A stretch of 35,222 nt of DNA from UMGS1889 sp964540575 (lineage in GTDB: Bacteria > Bacillota > Clostridia > Oscillospirales > Ruminococcaceae). Both the position numbers and the translations under genes were made by a program. The stretch lies in assembly GCA_964540575.1 (NCBI GenBank), contig CAZINI010000030.1:1-35222 (forward strand), read 5' to 3'. Positions 24,488 to 32,904 of the stretch are shown piece after piece (position 1 is the first letter of the stretch; each line of letters begins with the position of its first letter). The notes under the pieces are model-generated. The model was given only the letters and a program-made list of their open reading frames with translations. It did not search any database and was not told the origin of the DNA.

Positions 24488-25768
24488 TTAGCCGTCCTGA
24501 TTTTCACTATTTTTACATTCCTCAGGCTCAGATTTTACATTTGCGGCAATTTCGGAATGTATAAGCTCTCCGTTTTCGGAAAACTCGCAGGGCTTTGCAT
24601 AATCCTCGGTGTTTTTGGGGAGAGATTTTTTTGAGAGGAGTGACCTGATAGCATCGCCGCCCAGCGTATAAAACACTGCAAACACAGGCACACCCAAAAG
24701 CATTCCCGCAAATCCGAACAATCCGCCGCCCACTAAAATGGAGAACATTACCCAAAATGCAGGCAGACCCGTGGACTCGCCCAGTATCTTGGGACCCAGC
24801 ACGTTGCCGTCGAACTGCTGAAGTGCCAGAACGAAGATGATAAACGGAATGAACTGCTTCGGGTCGGCAAGCAGTATGATAAGTCCCGATGGGATAGCTC
24901 CGATGAACGGTCCGAAAAACGGGATAACATTCGTCACGCCGATAATAAAGCTGATGAGCGTTACAAAAGGCATATCCATAAATGTCATACCGATAAAGCA
25001 GATTATTCCGATAATGAATGAATCAAGTATCTTACCGCTGATAAATCCGCTGAGTGTATTGTTAATGGTCCCGCAGAGCCGCATAAAGGGAGCAGCCGAC
25101 TTTTTGGGGAGAACTGCCACTGTAAGCCGTCTGAGCTGTGCAAGAAATGTCTGCTTGCCCACCAACAGGTAAATGGTGACGATAAAGCCCAGCAGGAAGT
25201 CCTTGATGCCCATTGCAAATTTCCAGACACCCTGAGTAAGGCTGCCCGCCAGCTCTACAAGCTTCGGCTGGAGGTCGTTCAGCAAGGACATCAGCTTTTC
25301 TTCCAGATTATTGAACTGTCCCATAACATAATCGGAAGCTTCGGGATATTTTTCAACGATACCGTTGACCCAGTTTTGAATAGTGTCGATATAGGACTTG
25401 GCGTTATTGAAAATGCTGATGATGCTGTCCACTATCTGCGGCAGGATAATACCTATCATAGCCGCAATTATCGCCACAACAGCGATAAGTGTCAGGGAAA
25501 CGCTGACAAAATTTTTTATCTTCGGGTGGGGCTTCTTTTTCTCGAAAAGCTTTGTGAATGCCTTTTCACAGCCCACAAGTATAGGATTTGCCAGATACGC
25601 TATGACAATTCCCCATGTAACGGGGCTAAGCACCTTTCCCACCGTTTTCAGGAATCCCGATATTACGGGAAACTGCATTACGATCACTACCATAAGCAGG
25701 CAGACAGCAAAGGTTGCCGCTGTATAAAAGGCAATGGTATTGTACTTTTTGTTAAATCTTATTTTCAT
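24488..25768 (-). CDS. AI-2E family transporter (TqsA/PerM-like permease)
   Basis: The 426-residue protein is very hydrophobic with about seven or eight membrane helices and a charged C-terminal tail. Family blocks visible are FPFISGF-like PVISGFLKTVGKVLSP, GKILDSFIIGIICFIG, GVTNVIPFFGPFIGAIPS, LQQFDGNVLGPKILG and the closing GVPVFAVFYTL. Characterised members export the quorum signal AI-2 or act as sodium/proton antiporters, so the name does not fix the substrate. The start has AAGGT upstream with a short spacer. It follows metY on the same strand after about 100 bases, which contain a 9-base inverted repeat (ATACCGATC at 25788-25796, GATCGGTAT at 25837-25845). Confidence 0.9.
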   Translation of the reverse strand: MKIRFNKKYNTIAFYTAATFAVCLLMVVIVMQFPVISGFLKTVGKVLSPVTWGIVIAYLANPILVGCEKAFTKLFEKKKPHPKIKNFVSVSLTLIAVVAIIAAMIGIILPQIVDSIISIFNNAKSYIDTIQNWVNGIVEKYPEASDYVMGQFNNLEEKLMSLLNDLQPKLVELAGSLTQGVWKFAMGIKDFLLGFIVTIYLLVGKQTFLAQLRRLTVAVLPKKSAAPFMRLCGTINNTLSGFISGKILDSFIIGIICFIGMTFMDMPFVTLISFIIGVTNVIPFFGPFIGAIPSGLIILLADPKQFIPFIIFVLALQQFDGNVLGPKILGESTGLPAFWVMFSILVGGGLFGFAGMLLGVPVFAVFYTLGGDAIRSLLSKKSLPKNTEDYAKPCEFSENGELIHSEIAANVKSEPEECKNSENQDG

Positions 25769-25868
25769 TATAACCTTACCTTAGTTTATACCGATCTTCG
25801 TGCAGCAGCAAATATATTCATATGTTATTGACAGGCGATCGGTATCGGCGGATATTCGGTTAAAAATA

Positions 25869-27155
25869 TCAGATATTATCAAGTGCCTGCTTGGCGTCTG
25901 CAAGAATATCCTCAATATTTTCAAGACCGCAGGAGAAGCGGATAAGTCCGCCGTCGATGCCCGCTGCGGCAAGCTGTTCATCGGTAAGCTGACGGTGAGT
26001 TGCGGAAGCGGGGTGAAGCACGCAGGTGCGAATATCCGCAACATGCACTTCGTTGGAGGCAAGCTTTAAGCTGTCCATAAACTTGACTGCATTGTCCCTG
26101 CCGCCCTTTATGGACATTGAGATAACGCCGCTTGCACCCTTGGGAAGATACTTCTGAGCCAGCGGATAATACTTGTCCGATTTAAGGGACGGATAGTGCA
26201 CCGACTGCACCTTCTCCGACTGCTCGAAAAATTCCGCAGCCTTAATAGCATTTTCGCAGTATCTGTCCATTCTGACAGCAAGAGTTTCCAGACCGAGATT
26301 GAGAAGGAAGGAACTGTTTGCGGCGGGATAGCAGCCGAAATCTCTCATAAGCTGCATTCTAGCCTTGACGATATAGGGTGCAAAGGCATAATCCCTTGTG
26401 TAAACAATGCCGTGATAGCTTTCGTCGGGCTCGGTCATTGAGGGGAATTTGCCGTTTGTCCAGTCAAATTTGCCGCTGTCCACGATAACGCCGCCAACCT
26501 GAACAGCGTGACCGTCCATATACTTACTTGTGGAATGGATAACAATATCCGCACCGTATTCGATGGGACGGCAAAGGCAGGGAGTTGCAAAGGTGTTGTC
26601 AACGATAAGTGGAACGCCGTTTTTGTGGGCAAGATTTGCGATACGCTCAATGTCAAGGACGGTAAGAGCGGGATTTGCGATAGTTTCGCCGAAAAACAGC
26701 TTTGTGTTGGGCTTGACGTGCTTCTGTATCTCCTCATCGGGGGCGTCAAAATCAACGAAAATGCACTCTATCCCCAGCTTGCGGAGAGTAACGTTAAACA
26801 GGTTGATAGTTCCGCCGTAAATGGACGAGGACGCAATAAAGCTGTCCCCCGCCTGACAAATGTTAAGTATTGAACAGAGGGACGCTGCCTGTCCGCTGGA
26901 GGTACACATTGCAGCCACGCCGCCTTCAAGGTCGGCTATTTTCTTTTCAACAACGTCTGTTGTGGGATTTTCAAATCGGGAATAGATAAGGCTCTTGGTG
27001 GGGTCGTCGAAAACGGCAGCAACGTCATCGGTGGAGTCGTAGACATAGGTCGTGGACTGAACGATAGGCATTACTCTCGGCTCGCCGTTCTTGGGAGAAT
27101 AGCCCGAGTGAAGGCATTTGGTTTCGATCTTTGCGTCTTTGCTGATTTCTTTCAT
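25869..27155 (-). CDS. metY: O-acetylhomoserine sulfhydrylase (PLP enzyme)
   Basis: MetY joins O-acetylhomoserine with sulfide to give homocysteine, leading to methionine. The 428-residue protein fits the Cys/Met-metabolism PLP family in its longer, MetY form. The PLP lysine is K211 in HSTSKYMDGH, and D186 in VDNTF holds the pyridine ring. YSRFENPTTDVVE, SSGQAA, SIYGGT and HPASATHRQL are typical. AAAGGAAC gives a good RBS. The leader is short (about 77 bases) and has no SAM riboswitch or T-box. Its promoter carries an inverted repeat spanning the -10, which suggests protein control. Confidence 0.94.
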   Translation of the reverse strand: MKEISKDAKIETKCLHSGYSPKNGEPRVMPIVQSTTYVYDSTDDVAAVFDDPTKSLIYSRFENPTTDVVEKKIADLEGGVAAMCTSSGQAASLCSILNICQAGDSFIASSSIYGGTINLFNVTLRKLGIECIFVDFDAPDEEIQKHVKPNTKLFFGETIANPALTVLDIERIANLAHKNGVPLIVDNTFATPCLCRPIEYGADIVIHSTSKYMDGHAVQVGGVIVDSGKFDWTNGKFPSMTEPDESYHGIVYTRDYAFAPYIVKARMQLMRDFGCYPAANSSFLLNLGLETLAVRMDRYCENAIKAAEFFEQSEKVQSVHYPSLKSDKYYPLAQKYLPKGASGVISMSIKGGRDNAVKFMDSLKLASNEVHVADIRTCVLHPASATHRQLTDEQLAAAGIDGGLIRFSCGLENIEDILADAKQALDNI

Positions 27156-27222
27156 TGCAATGTTCCTTTCAATATCATTATTATACAGTTAAATACACAG
27201 TAAACATTTTTTGGATAAAAAT

Positions 27223-27254
27223 AAGGCTGTACTTATATATTATAGCACAGCCTT
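27223..27254. promoter_or_regulatory. inverted repeat over the metY -10 (candidate operator)
   Basis: AAGGCTGT (27223-27230) and ACAGCCTT (27247-27254) flank the metY -10 with a 16-base centre. The symmetry and position suit a dimeric repressor. No T-run follows, so it is not a clear terminator. Confidence 0.55.
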
Positions 27255-27267
27255 CAACATATTGCAA
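27239..27267 (-). promoter_or_regulatory. metY promoter
   Basis: On the minus strand TTGCAA (27262-27267) and a perfect TATAAT (27239-27244) are 17 bases apart. Confidence 0.75.
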
Positions 27268-27315
27268 GTGAAAATGACAAAAAAGCGATTTTTAGCAGAA
27301 AATAGTCAAGGAATA

Positions 27316-27345
27316 TTGACAATATCCCAAATAATGGTGTACAAT
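27316..27345 (+). promoter_or_regulatory. promoter of the ankyrin-like lipoprotein
   Basis: TTGACA (27316-27321) and TACAAT (27340-27345) have an 18-base spacer. It diverges from the metY promoter. Confidence 0.72.
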
Positions 27346-27428
27346 TATATTTGTATAAATCTGAATAGCAAGCACATTAACAAGTTGGTGTTATGATAAT
27401 TTAAAAAGATTTAAGGTGGGGAAATTCT

Positions 27429-29162
27429 ATGAAAGCAAAAAAAGCTGCTGCACTGCTGACAGCAGCCTCGTCATTGCTTATGGCAGGCTGTTCGTCTATA
27501 ATCGACAGCGGATATGTCGGATATAAGAAAAATGAGATGAAGTTTGGAAATACTGTAAAGCAGTTTGATAATGCTATCTCACACGGAAACATTGAATGGC
27601 TTGACGAAATACTTGCAGATAATCCCGATTTTGATGTTAACTACTGCGGCAATATTATGCGTGAATATTTCCAGGCAGGAAATTATCAGCACGAAACGCT
27701 TCAAATAGTATCTTCGTATGGAATGCTGTCAACGGAAAAACGCCGAAATATGCTTGAATTCCTATTAAAAAACGGACTTGACCCCAATATAAAATATGCC
27801 AATGGAAACTATGCACTTGAGGATTGCTGCGGTACTGTATTAGCAGAAACGCTTCTGAATAATAACGCTGACCCCAATATAAATAATGGAGAAGTTATCA
27901 AAGAATTAATATATGATGTATGGGATCGTCCCATTGAGCAGTATATTGATAACGGAGCAAAGCTGACAGCCGGATTGTTTGAAAATATCTATACAAACAG
28001 CAAGCCGGTAAATCCATCTGCATTTCAATATGCCTATAAAAAATTCATTGAAGATAAAAACAGCTCACCTTTTTCAAAGGCCGAAGAGTATGCTGTTTTA
28101 GGAGAAAATGAAAAATTGATCGAAGCAATATCATCGGAAAGTTTAAATAACAGTCAGCTGAAAACCGTATCATATTTTGCTTATTGCTTCGGTGATGAAA
28201 AGGTGCTCAAAGCATTAAATGATAAATATTCCGAATCGGATATGAGTATTCCGACAATTGATATTATTGTAAATACAGGAAATGCAGATGCATTTAAATA
28301 TTTATATAGCAAGGGGGAACTTGGAGTATATAAAGAGGAATTTCTCTTGTATCTTGCAGTAAATAAAAATCATACAGAAATAATTGACTTTCTTATCGAA
28401 AAAAACGTGCCCATTGAAAAGAGGCTTATTTCAGCCTTATATGAATGCGGAAATATGAAAACGGTAAAAAAAGTCAGTGAATATATGAAAAGGAAAAATA
28501 TGCTTGATGAGCACGCCTTTTACGATTTTGATGTTTCAATGACAATGAATGATTTTACAAAGGATTTCATTGACTATTTTATGACTGAACATGGCTTATC
28601 CTTACAGCAGTTATCCTTTAAAAATACAGACTTTTTAACTGCCGAATATCTATTTGATAACGGCAGACCGCTATCGGGTACAGACCTTGAAAATTCCATG
28701 TACAAAGGTGATACCGATATGGTAAATATGGTTTTGCAGAAAGGTGCCGACCCAAATCAGCCTAAGCTTGAAGGATATTACATTACAGTATATGCAGGTG
28801 AAAAAAGTAATTTTGACAAATTGCTTGTACCGTATGTTAAGATCATAAATAGTGCCGGTGAGGTCGCTGCAACAAATAATGACTTTGACAATTGTTGGTA
28901 TGATGCAATTGTATATGGCAATTCGGAAATAGTACAGCTTATGATAGACAATGGATTAAGCTTAGATAATGAGAAGCTTCTTTATTATGCGATCAGATAT
29001 GGTTCATCAGCTGTATTTAATACATTATACGAAGCAGGAGCTTCTACGGAATATCGTTTTGATTTAGGACAAGAAACATTGGTTGATGCCGCAAAAAGTA
29101 TGGGAAGGGACGATATTGTAAAAATCCTGAAAAAGGCGGGGGTCAAGGCGTATAAGCGGTAA
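27429..29162 (+). CDS. lipoprotein with ankyrin-like repeats
   Basis: The 577-residue protein has a lipoprotein signal: basic start, hydrophobic core and lipobox LMAGC with C21. The rest is helical with degenerate ankyrin-type units of about 30-35 residues, for example FLLKNGLDPNIKYANGNYALE, LLNNNADPNINNG, VLQKGADPNQPKLEG and LMIDNGLSLDNEKLLYYAI. Ankyrin repeats bind proteins, so it may be a surface or wall-side adaptor, but its partner is unknown. Codon use is strikingly AT-rich compared with the neighbours, which hints at transfer. The RBS is GGTGGGGAA. It converges on the PNPOx gene with only 13 bases between and no visible terminator. Confidence 0.8.
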   Translation: MKAKKAAALLTAASSLLMAGCSSIIDSGYVGYKKNEMKFGNTVKQFDNAISHGNIEWLDEILADNPDFDVNYCGNIMREYFQAGNYQHETLQIVSSYGMLSTEKRRNMLEFLLKNGLDPNIKYANGNYALEDCCGTVLAETLLNNNADPNINNGEVIKELIYDVWDRPIEQYIDNGAKLTAGLFENIYTNSKPVNPSAFQYAYKKFIEDKNSSPFSKAEEYAVLGENEKLIEAISSESLNNSQLKTVSYFAYCFGDEKVLKALNDKYSESDMSIPTIDIIVNTGNADAFKYLYSKGELGVYKEEFLLYLAVNKNHTEIIDFLIEKNVPIEKRLISALYECGNMKTVKKVSEYMKRKNMLDEHAFYDFDVSMTMNDFTKDFIDYFMTEHGLSLQQLSFKNTDFLTAEYLFDNGRPLSGTDLENSMYKGDTDMVNMVLQKGADPNQPKLEGYYITVYAGEKSNFDKLLVPYVKIINSAGEVAATNNDFDNCWYDAIVYGNSEIVQLMIDNGLSLDNEKLLYYAIRYGSSAVFNTLYEAGASTEYRFDLGQETLVDAAKSMGRDDIVKILKKAGVKAYKR

Positions 29163-29175
29163 AGCTGTCAACAGA

Positions 29176-29601
29176 TCATGTAAAATCTATATCATACCGT
29201 GTACCCTGAGAAAAAAGTATGCCGTCTGTCAGGTCGATACGGAGAATACAGGTGTTTTCGTCCTCGAAATTGTTATGACCGTTGTCTATCCATGCGGAAA
29301 ATACCTCACGCATTTTATCGGCGATGGGTTTATTTTCCGTTTTCCCGAAATAGCCCATATTCACTCCCCTGCCGTGTGCGGTGAACCATTCCCCCGAAAC
29401 GGCAACAACAGGATTTTTTGCGATATGCTTCATCTTATTGGAAAGCCCGTAGGTAAGCACATAAAACGCTTTATTTTCATAAAAAGCATCTACCCCACGG
29501 ACATATGGGATATTATCCTCGACAGTTGCAAGGGCGATAATACTGTCCCCGCCAAATCGCTCGGTCATTATTTTTTCGGTTTGTGATGTTAGTTTTTCCA
29601 T
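29176..29601 (-). CDS. pyridoxamine 5'-phosphate oxidase-fold protein (flavin-binding family)
   Basis: The 141-residue protein fits the small split-barrel family: an N-terminal helix, then IIALATVEDNIPYVRGVDAFYENKAFYVLTY, SNKMKHIAKNPVVAVSGEWFTAHG and a closing ILRIDLTDGILF strand. These proteins usually bind FMN or F420 and reduce small molecules; most members are not true PdxH, and it is too short and divergent to claim that activity. ATG at 29601 is chosen because GGAGGT stands at the right distance; the open frame upstream runs over the promoter. Its promoter is surrounded by GTGCA repeats. Confidence 0.85.
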   Translation of the reverse strand: MEKLTSQTEKIMTERFGGDSIIALATVEDNIPYVRGVDAFYENKAFYVLTYGLSNKMKHIAKNPVVAVSGEWFTAHGRGVNMGYFGKTENKPIADKMREVFSAWIDNGHNNFEDENTCILRIDLTDGILFSQGTRYDIDFT

Positions 29602-29632
29602 TGTATTACCTCCAAATTTTTTATTTGCACTA

Positions 29633-29661
29633 ATTGTATCATACTGTGCAGAAAAGTGCAA
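29633..29661 (-). promoter_or_regulatory. promoter of the PNPOx-fold gene with GTGCA repeats
   Basis: On the minus strand TTGCAC (29656-29661) and TACAAT (29633-29638) are 17 bases apart. GCAC at 29627-29630 and GTGCA at 29646-29650 and 29656-29660 surround it, a possible regulator binding pattern. Confidence 0.7.
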
Positions 29662-29691
29662 GATAATTTTTTGAAAAAATAATACTCTGAA

Positions 29692-30351
29692 TTATTTCCG
29701 CATCATACCCAAAAAACTATCCTCATCACGGGAAAAATCCTCCAAAAAGCGGCTGATATGATAACCGTCGGTCGTGGCGTGATGACAGGTCAGCGACAGC
29801 GGCATCATCAGCCTGTCCCCCTCCCAAAAATATTTTCCCGCTTCCACCGACGGGAAATAATAGGGCTTGTTTTCATAGCTTGCCACCGAAAAATGCGAAA
29901 AGCTCACCCACGGCAGGCAGGACACCGTATACGCATTAGGCGGCGGAGGTGTCTGCGGCTGACAGAGAACGCCGTGATTATCCCCGTAAAGCCGCTGATT
30001 TTCCAGATAGCGTTCGTAAAACGTTCCGAAATCCTCACTGTATTCCGTCCACATAAACGAGATGGTTTTGTCATCATCGTGAAACGCCGCATAAAGGGGC
30101 GTCAGCGTGTCATAAAATCCCAGCTGACCGTCCTTTTCGGCGACCTTGAATTCTATCTGACGGTTAAGATTTTTCGTTGTGAGCCAAAGATATGCGGGGA
30201 AAAACTTAATGCCGTTTTCATCGCATACCGATTTCAGCTTTGTGATGTCAACATTCACCGTCAGCGAATATCCCGTGGGTGCCATTTTGGAAAAATAGTA
30301 AAACATCTGTCCCCTGTTCCAGGTGTTAAGGTCAATGGGTGTAAAGTTCAT
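29692..30351 (-). CDS. type A chloramphenicol O-acetyltransferase homologue
   Basis: The 219-residue protein aligns by eye along its whole length with clostridial CatP: TWNRGQMFYYF near the start, YSLTVNVDITKLK, LWLTTKNLNRQIEFKV, DTLTPLYAAFHDDDKTISFMWTEY, and PWVSFSHFS. The active site HHATTDGYH is intact, with H191 as the base and D195 as its support. Such enzymes inactivate chloramphenicol with acetyl-CoA, as trimers. Whether this chromosomal copy confers resistance is unknown; some relatives act on other substrates. AAAGGGGA is the RBS. An extra N-terminal open stretch runs into the promoter and is rejected. Confidence 0.88.
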   Translation of the reverse strand: MNFTPIDLNTWNRGQMFYYFSKMAPTGYSLTVNVDITKLKSVCDENGIKFFPAYLWLTTKNLNRQIEFKVAEKDGQLGFYDTLTPLYAAFHDDDKTISFMWTEYSEDFGTFYERYLENQRLYGDNHGVLCQPQTPPPPNAYTVSCLPWVSFSHFSVASYENKPYYFPSVEAGKYFWEGDRLMMPLSLTCHHATTDGYHISRFLEDFSRDEDSFLGMMRK

Positions 30352-30376
30352 ATAAATATCCCCTTTCGTATTTGTA

Positions 30377-30404
30377 TATATAGAATAACACAGATCATCA
30401 TCAA
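30377..30404 (-). promoter_or_regulatory. possible promoter of the cat-like gene
   Basis: On the minus strand TTGATG (30399-30404) and TATATA (30377-30382) with a 16-base spacer lie shortly before the RBS. No attenuator with leader peptide, as in inducible cat genes, is seen. Confidence 0.45.
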
Positions 30405-30493
30405 AATCAATCAACGCTCCGTTTACCCGAAAAAATCCACAAAAAGCCCTCCGAAAATTCTATATTGAAATTATATAAAACAATATAAAACTG

Positions 30494-30522
30494 TTGAAAT
30501 CTGTTGTATAAAGTGATATAAT
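30494..30522 (+). promoter_or_regulatory. promoter of the LacI-type GGDEF gene
   Basis: TTGAAA (30494-30499) and TATAAT (30517-30522) with a 17-base spacer. Confidence 0.82.
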
Positions 30523-30566
30523 CAATGTAAGTGTAGAATTGCAAAAACCTTACGGAGGCAGCGATT

Positions 30567-32858
30567 ATGAAAGATAAAAACAGACCGACTATCGGCTTTC
30601 TAATTCACCATCTGGATAACGATTATGCCAAGGCTTTGCTGAAGGGTGCGGCAACTGCGGCGGCAGAGTCTGACGTTAATCTCGTTATCTACCCCGGACG
30701 TTCCCTTAACTGCCAGCTTCAGGACAGGAAATATACAGCCTTTGAATATCAGCATAATGTTGTATACAGCTATGTTTCCGCCGAAAGCCTTGATGCTGCC
30801 GTGGTTTCTGCAGGAACTATCGGCTCATTTGTCACCAAGGAGGAATTCAAAGCGTTTCTCGACAGCTTTGAGGGACTGCCCATTGTGACAACCGAAAATA
30901 TTGTCAGAGGCTATCCCTGTGTCCGTCTTTGCGGAAGCGGCATCAAGGATATAATTTCCCATTTGATAAAAGAACACGGCAGAAAGCACATTGCATTTGT
31001 TTCAGGACCGAAAGGCAATGCCGATGCCGATGAACGCCTTGCATATTACAGAGAAGCCCTTGAAGAAAACGGCTTGGAATATGACCCTGAAATGGTCGCA
31101 TACGGCAGATTTTCCGAATATTGCGTTGACTTGGTGGGCGACCTTATCGACCGAAACGAAGGTAAGATAGATGCCATCTGCTTTGCCAACGATATGATGT
31201 GCAAGGGCGGATATAAAGCTATTGAGAGCAGAGGACTTCGTGTGGGCGAGGATATTTCCGTTACGGGCTATGACGACTCGGAGATCGCCGCTGCTTTAGT
31301 TCCCCCGCTGACGACAGTTCGTGCGGACGCTTCCCGACTGGGCTACCGTGCAGTCAAGGAAGCCATAAAGCTGGTCAAGACAGGCTATATTGACGAGCTT
31401 ACAAGCCTTGGTTCGGCTCCCGTTATCAGAAGCTCCTGCGGCTGTCAGAGCACTGCGGGAAGTGCAGAACTTGGTACACTTGCAGGAAAATTCTCTTCCG
31501 ATAAGCTTGCCGCACATATCATCTCGGAATATGTCGATGAATCACCGATGGGGAGCGATGCTGCTGCGGCGATAGAAGCAGTCAGAAGCTTTATCACAGA
31601 GGTGCTGGAATTTACCGCTAAGGGAGATGCGTCAAGAGAAGCTGTCGGGAAATGCATCAAGGCTGTCAGCCGTCTTTCCGAAAAGCAGGTAATAATGCAC
31701 ATCGGTGCGGAACAGACCCTTGAAATACTGAAAACTCTCCGCACCTCCGCACTAAATATATGCAGCGGAAATACCGTAATGACATCGGCAGTCTATGAAA
31801 TTATAGAACGCTGCCTTGAAGCGGTCATTACAAAGGTAGTTTCCATACACTACAATCAGGTAGATGACCTGACCTTCACCCATTTCCTTATCAGCAATAT
31901 CACCAAGGATATGACGATTTACGGCAGCGATGAGGAAAAATGCTATTTCTCCATCGTCAATAATCTTTATCGTATACATATGGCAAGCAGCTTTATTTAC
32001 ACCTACGCCGAGCCTATTATTCATACAAACACAATGGAATGGAAGCGTCCTGCAACCATAATGCTCAAGGCGTATCACGACGGAGAAAGCCTTGCGGCAG
32101 TTACGGGCGAAGCACAGAATATGAGTGCAGACGATTTCTTCTGCAACGGATTTACTCCATCTCGCCGCCGCACAATGATAATCTCCCCGCTGTTTATGAA
32201 TGAGGAGCATTACGGCATTATCGTCAGCGAACCCGAGTTTGAGTATTTTACCTATATCTATTCCATCACGCCGCAGATATGCACTGCAATAAAGCTTACC
32301 AAGCTGGTATCACGGCTGGAATCCTCCCTTGACGCTGCACAGTTCCGCAACAGTCAGCTGAACCGCATATCTATGTTCGATGAGCTTACAGGCGTTTATA
32401 ACCGCCGAGGCTTCTACGAGTTCACAAACCGCATTTTCAAGGCTCCCGAAAATGAGGGCAAACACGCCGTTCTCATTTTTGCCGACTTGGACAATCTGAA
32501 AAAGATAAACGACAGCTACGGTCACGATGAGGGAGATTATTCTATCAAATCCGCTGCTGACTTTATCAGAAACGGTCTGCGTAATACGGATATTGTCGCT
32601 CGTATCGGCGGAGATGAATTTGCCGCCTTTGCCCTCTGCGACAATGCAGCTATCATCAAAACTATCCCCGACCGCATCAAGAGCATTGCCGCCGAGCATA
32701 ACAAGAAAAGCGACAAGCCTTATAATATTACCGTCAGCATAGGAATTTACGAGTTGGACTGCAGCCCAAACAGCAGCGTTCAGGCGTATATGGACAAAGC
32801 CGACGCCGCTCTTTATGCGGATAAGAAAAATAAAAATCCCGATATTATGAAGCATTAA
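30567..32858 (+). CDS. cytoplasmic diguanylate cyclase with LacI-type ligand-binding sensor
   Basis: The 763-residue protein begins directly with a LacI-family effector-binding domain (about 1-290: PTIGFLIHHLDNDYAKALLKG, HIAFVSGPKGNADADERL, DAICFANDMMCKGGYKAIE, ISVTGYDDSEIAAALVPPLTTVR) but has no HTH and no signal peptide. A long helical and GAF-like middle follows (about 310-610). The GGDEF domain starts at DELTGVYNRRGF; GGDEF is intact at 681-685, and an inhibitory I-site RNTD lies at 672-675. It should make cyclic-di-GMP in the cytoplasm in response to a small ligand, probably a sugar or nucleoside, with product feedback. GGAGG is the RBS. Confidence 0.92.
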   Translation: MKDKNRPTIGFLIHHLDNDYAKALLKGAATAAAESDVNLVIYPGRSLNCQLQDRKYTAFEYQHNVVYSYVSAESLDAAVVSAGTIGSFVTKEEFKAFLDSFEGLPIVTTENIVRGYPCVRLCGSGIKDIISHLIKEHGRKHIAFVSGPKGNADADERLAYYREALEENGLEYDPEMVAYGRFSEYCVDLVGDLIDRNEGKIDAICFANDMMCKGGYKAIESRGLRVGEDISVTGYDDSEIAAALVPPLTTVRADASRLGYRAVKEAIKLVKTGYIDELTSLGSAPVIRSSCGCQSTAGSAELGTLAGKFSSDKLAAHIISEYVDESPMGSDAAAAIEAVRSFITEVLEFTAKGDASREAVGKCIKAVSRLSEKQVIMHIGAEQTLEILKTLRTSALNICSGNTVMTSAVYEIIERCLEAVITKVVSIHYNQVDDLTFTHFLISNITKDMTIYGSDEEKCYFSIVNNLYRIHMASSFIYTYAEPIIHTNTMEWKRPATIMLKAYHDGESLAAVTGEAQNMSADDFFCNGFTPSRRRTMIISPLFMNEEHYGIIVSEPEFEYFTYIYSITPQICTAIKLTKLVSRLESSLDAAQFRNSQLNRISMFDELTGVYNRRGFYEFTNRIFKAPENEGKHAVLIFADLDNLKKINDSYGHDEGDYSIKSAADFIRNGLRNTDIVARIGGDEFAAFALCDNAAIIKTIPDRIKSIAAEHNKKSDKPYNITVSIGIYELDCSPNSSVQAYMDKADAALYADKKNKNPDIMKH

Positions 32859-32904
32859 AAAACGCCTATTCATCTGTGAATTTGCAGATGAATAGGCGTT
32901 TTTT
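32857..32904. terminator. bidirectional terminator after the GGDEF gene
   Basis: AAAAAACGCC and CTATTCATCTG on the left pair perfectly with CAGATGAATAG and GCGTTTTTT on the right around a short loop. It serves the plus-strand cyclase and the minus-strand kinase-like gene, whose stop codon touches it. Confidence 0.95.

Noticed and set aside
25825..25850. TTGACA on the plus strand before the AI-2E permease
   Set aside because: No -10 at a suitable distance and it points into genes on the other strand.
27156..27238. SAM riboswitch or T-box before metY
   Set aside because: The leader is only about 77 bases and shows none of the conserved blocks.
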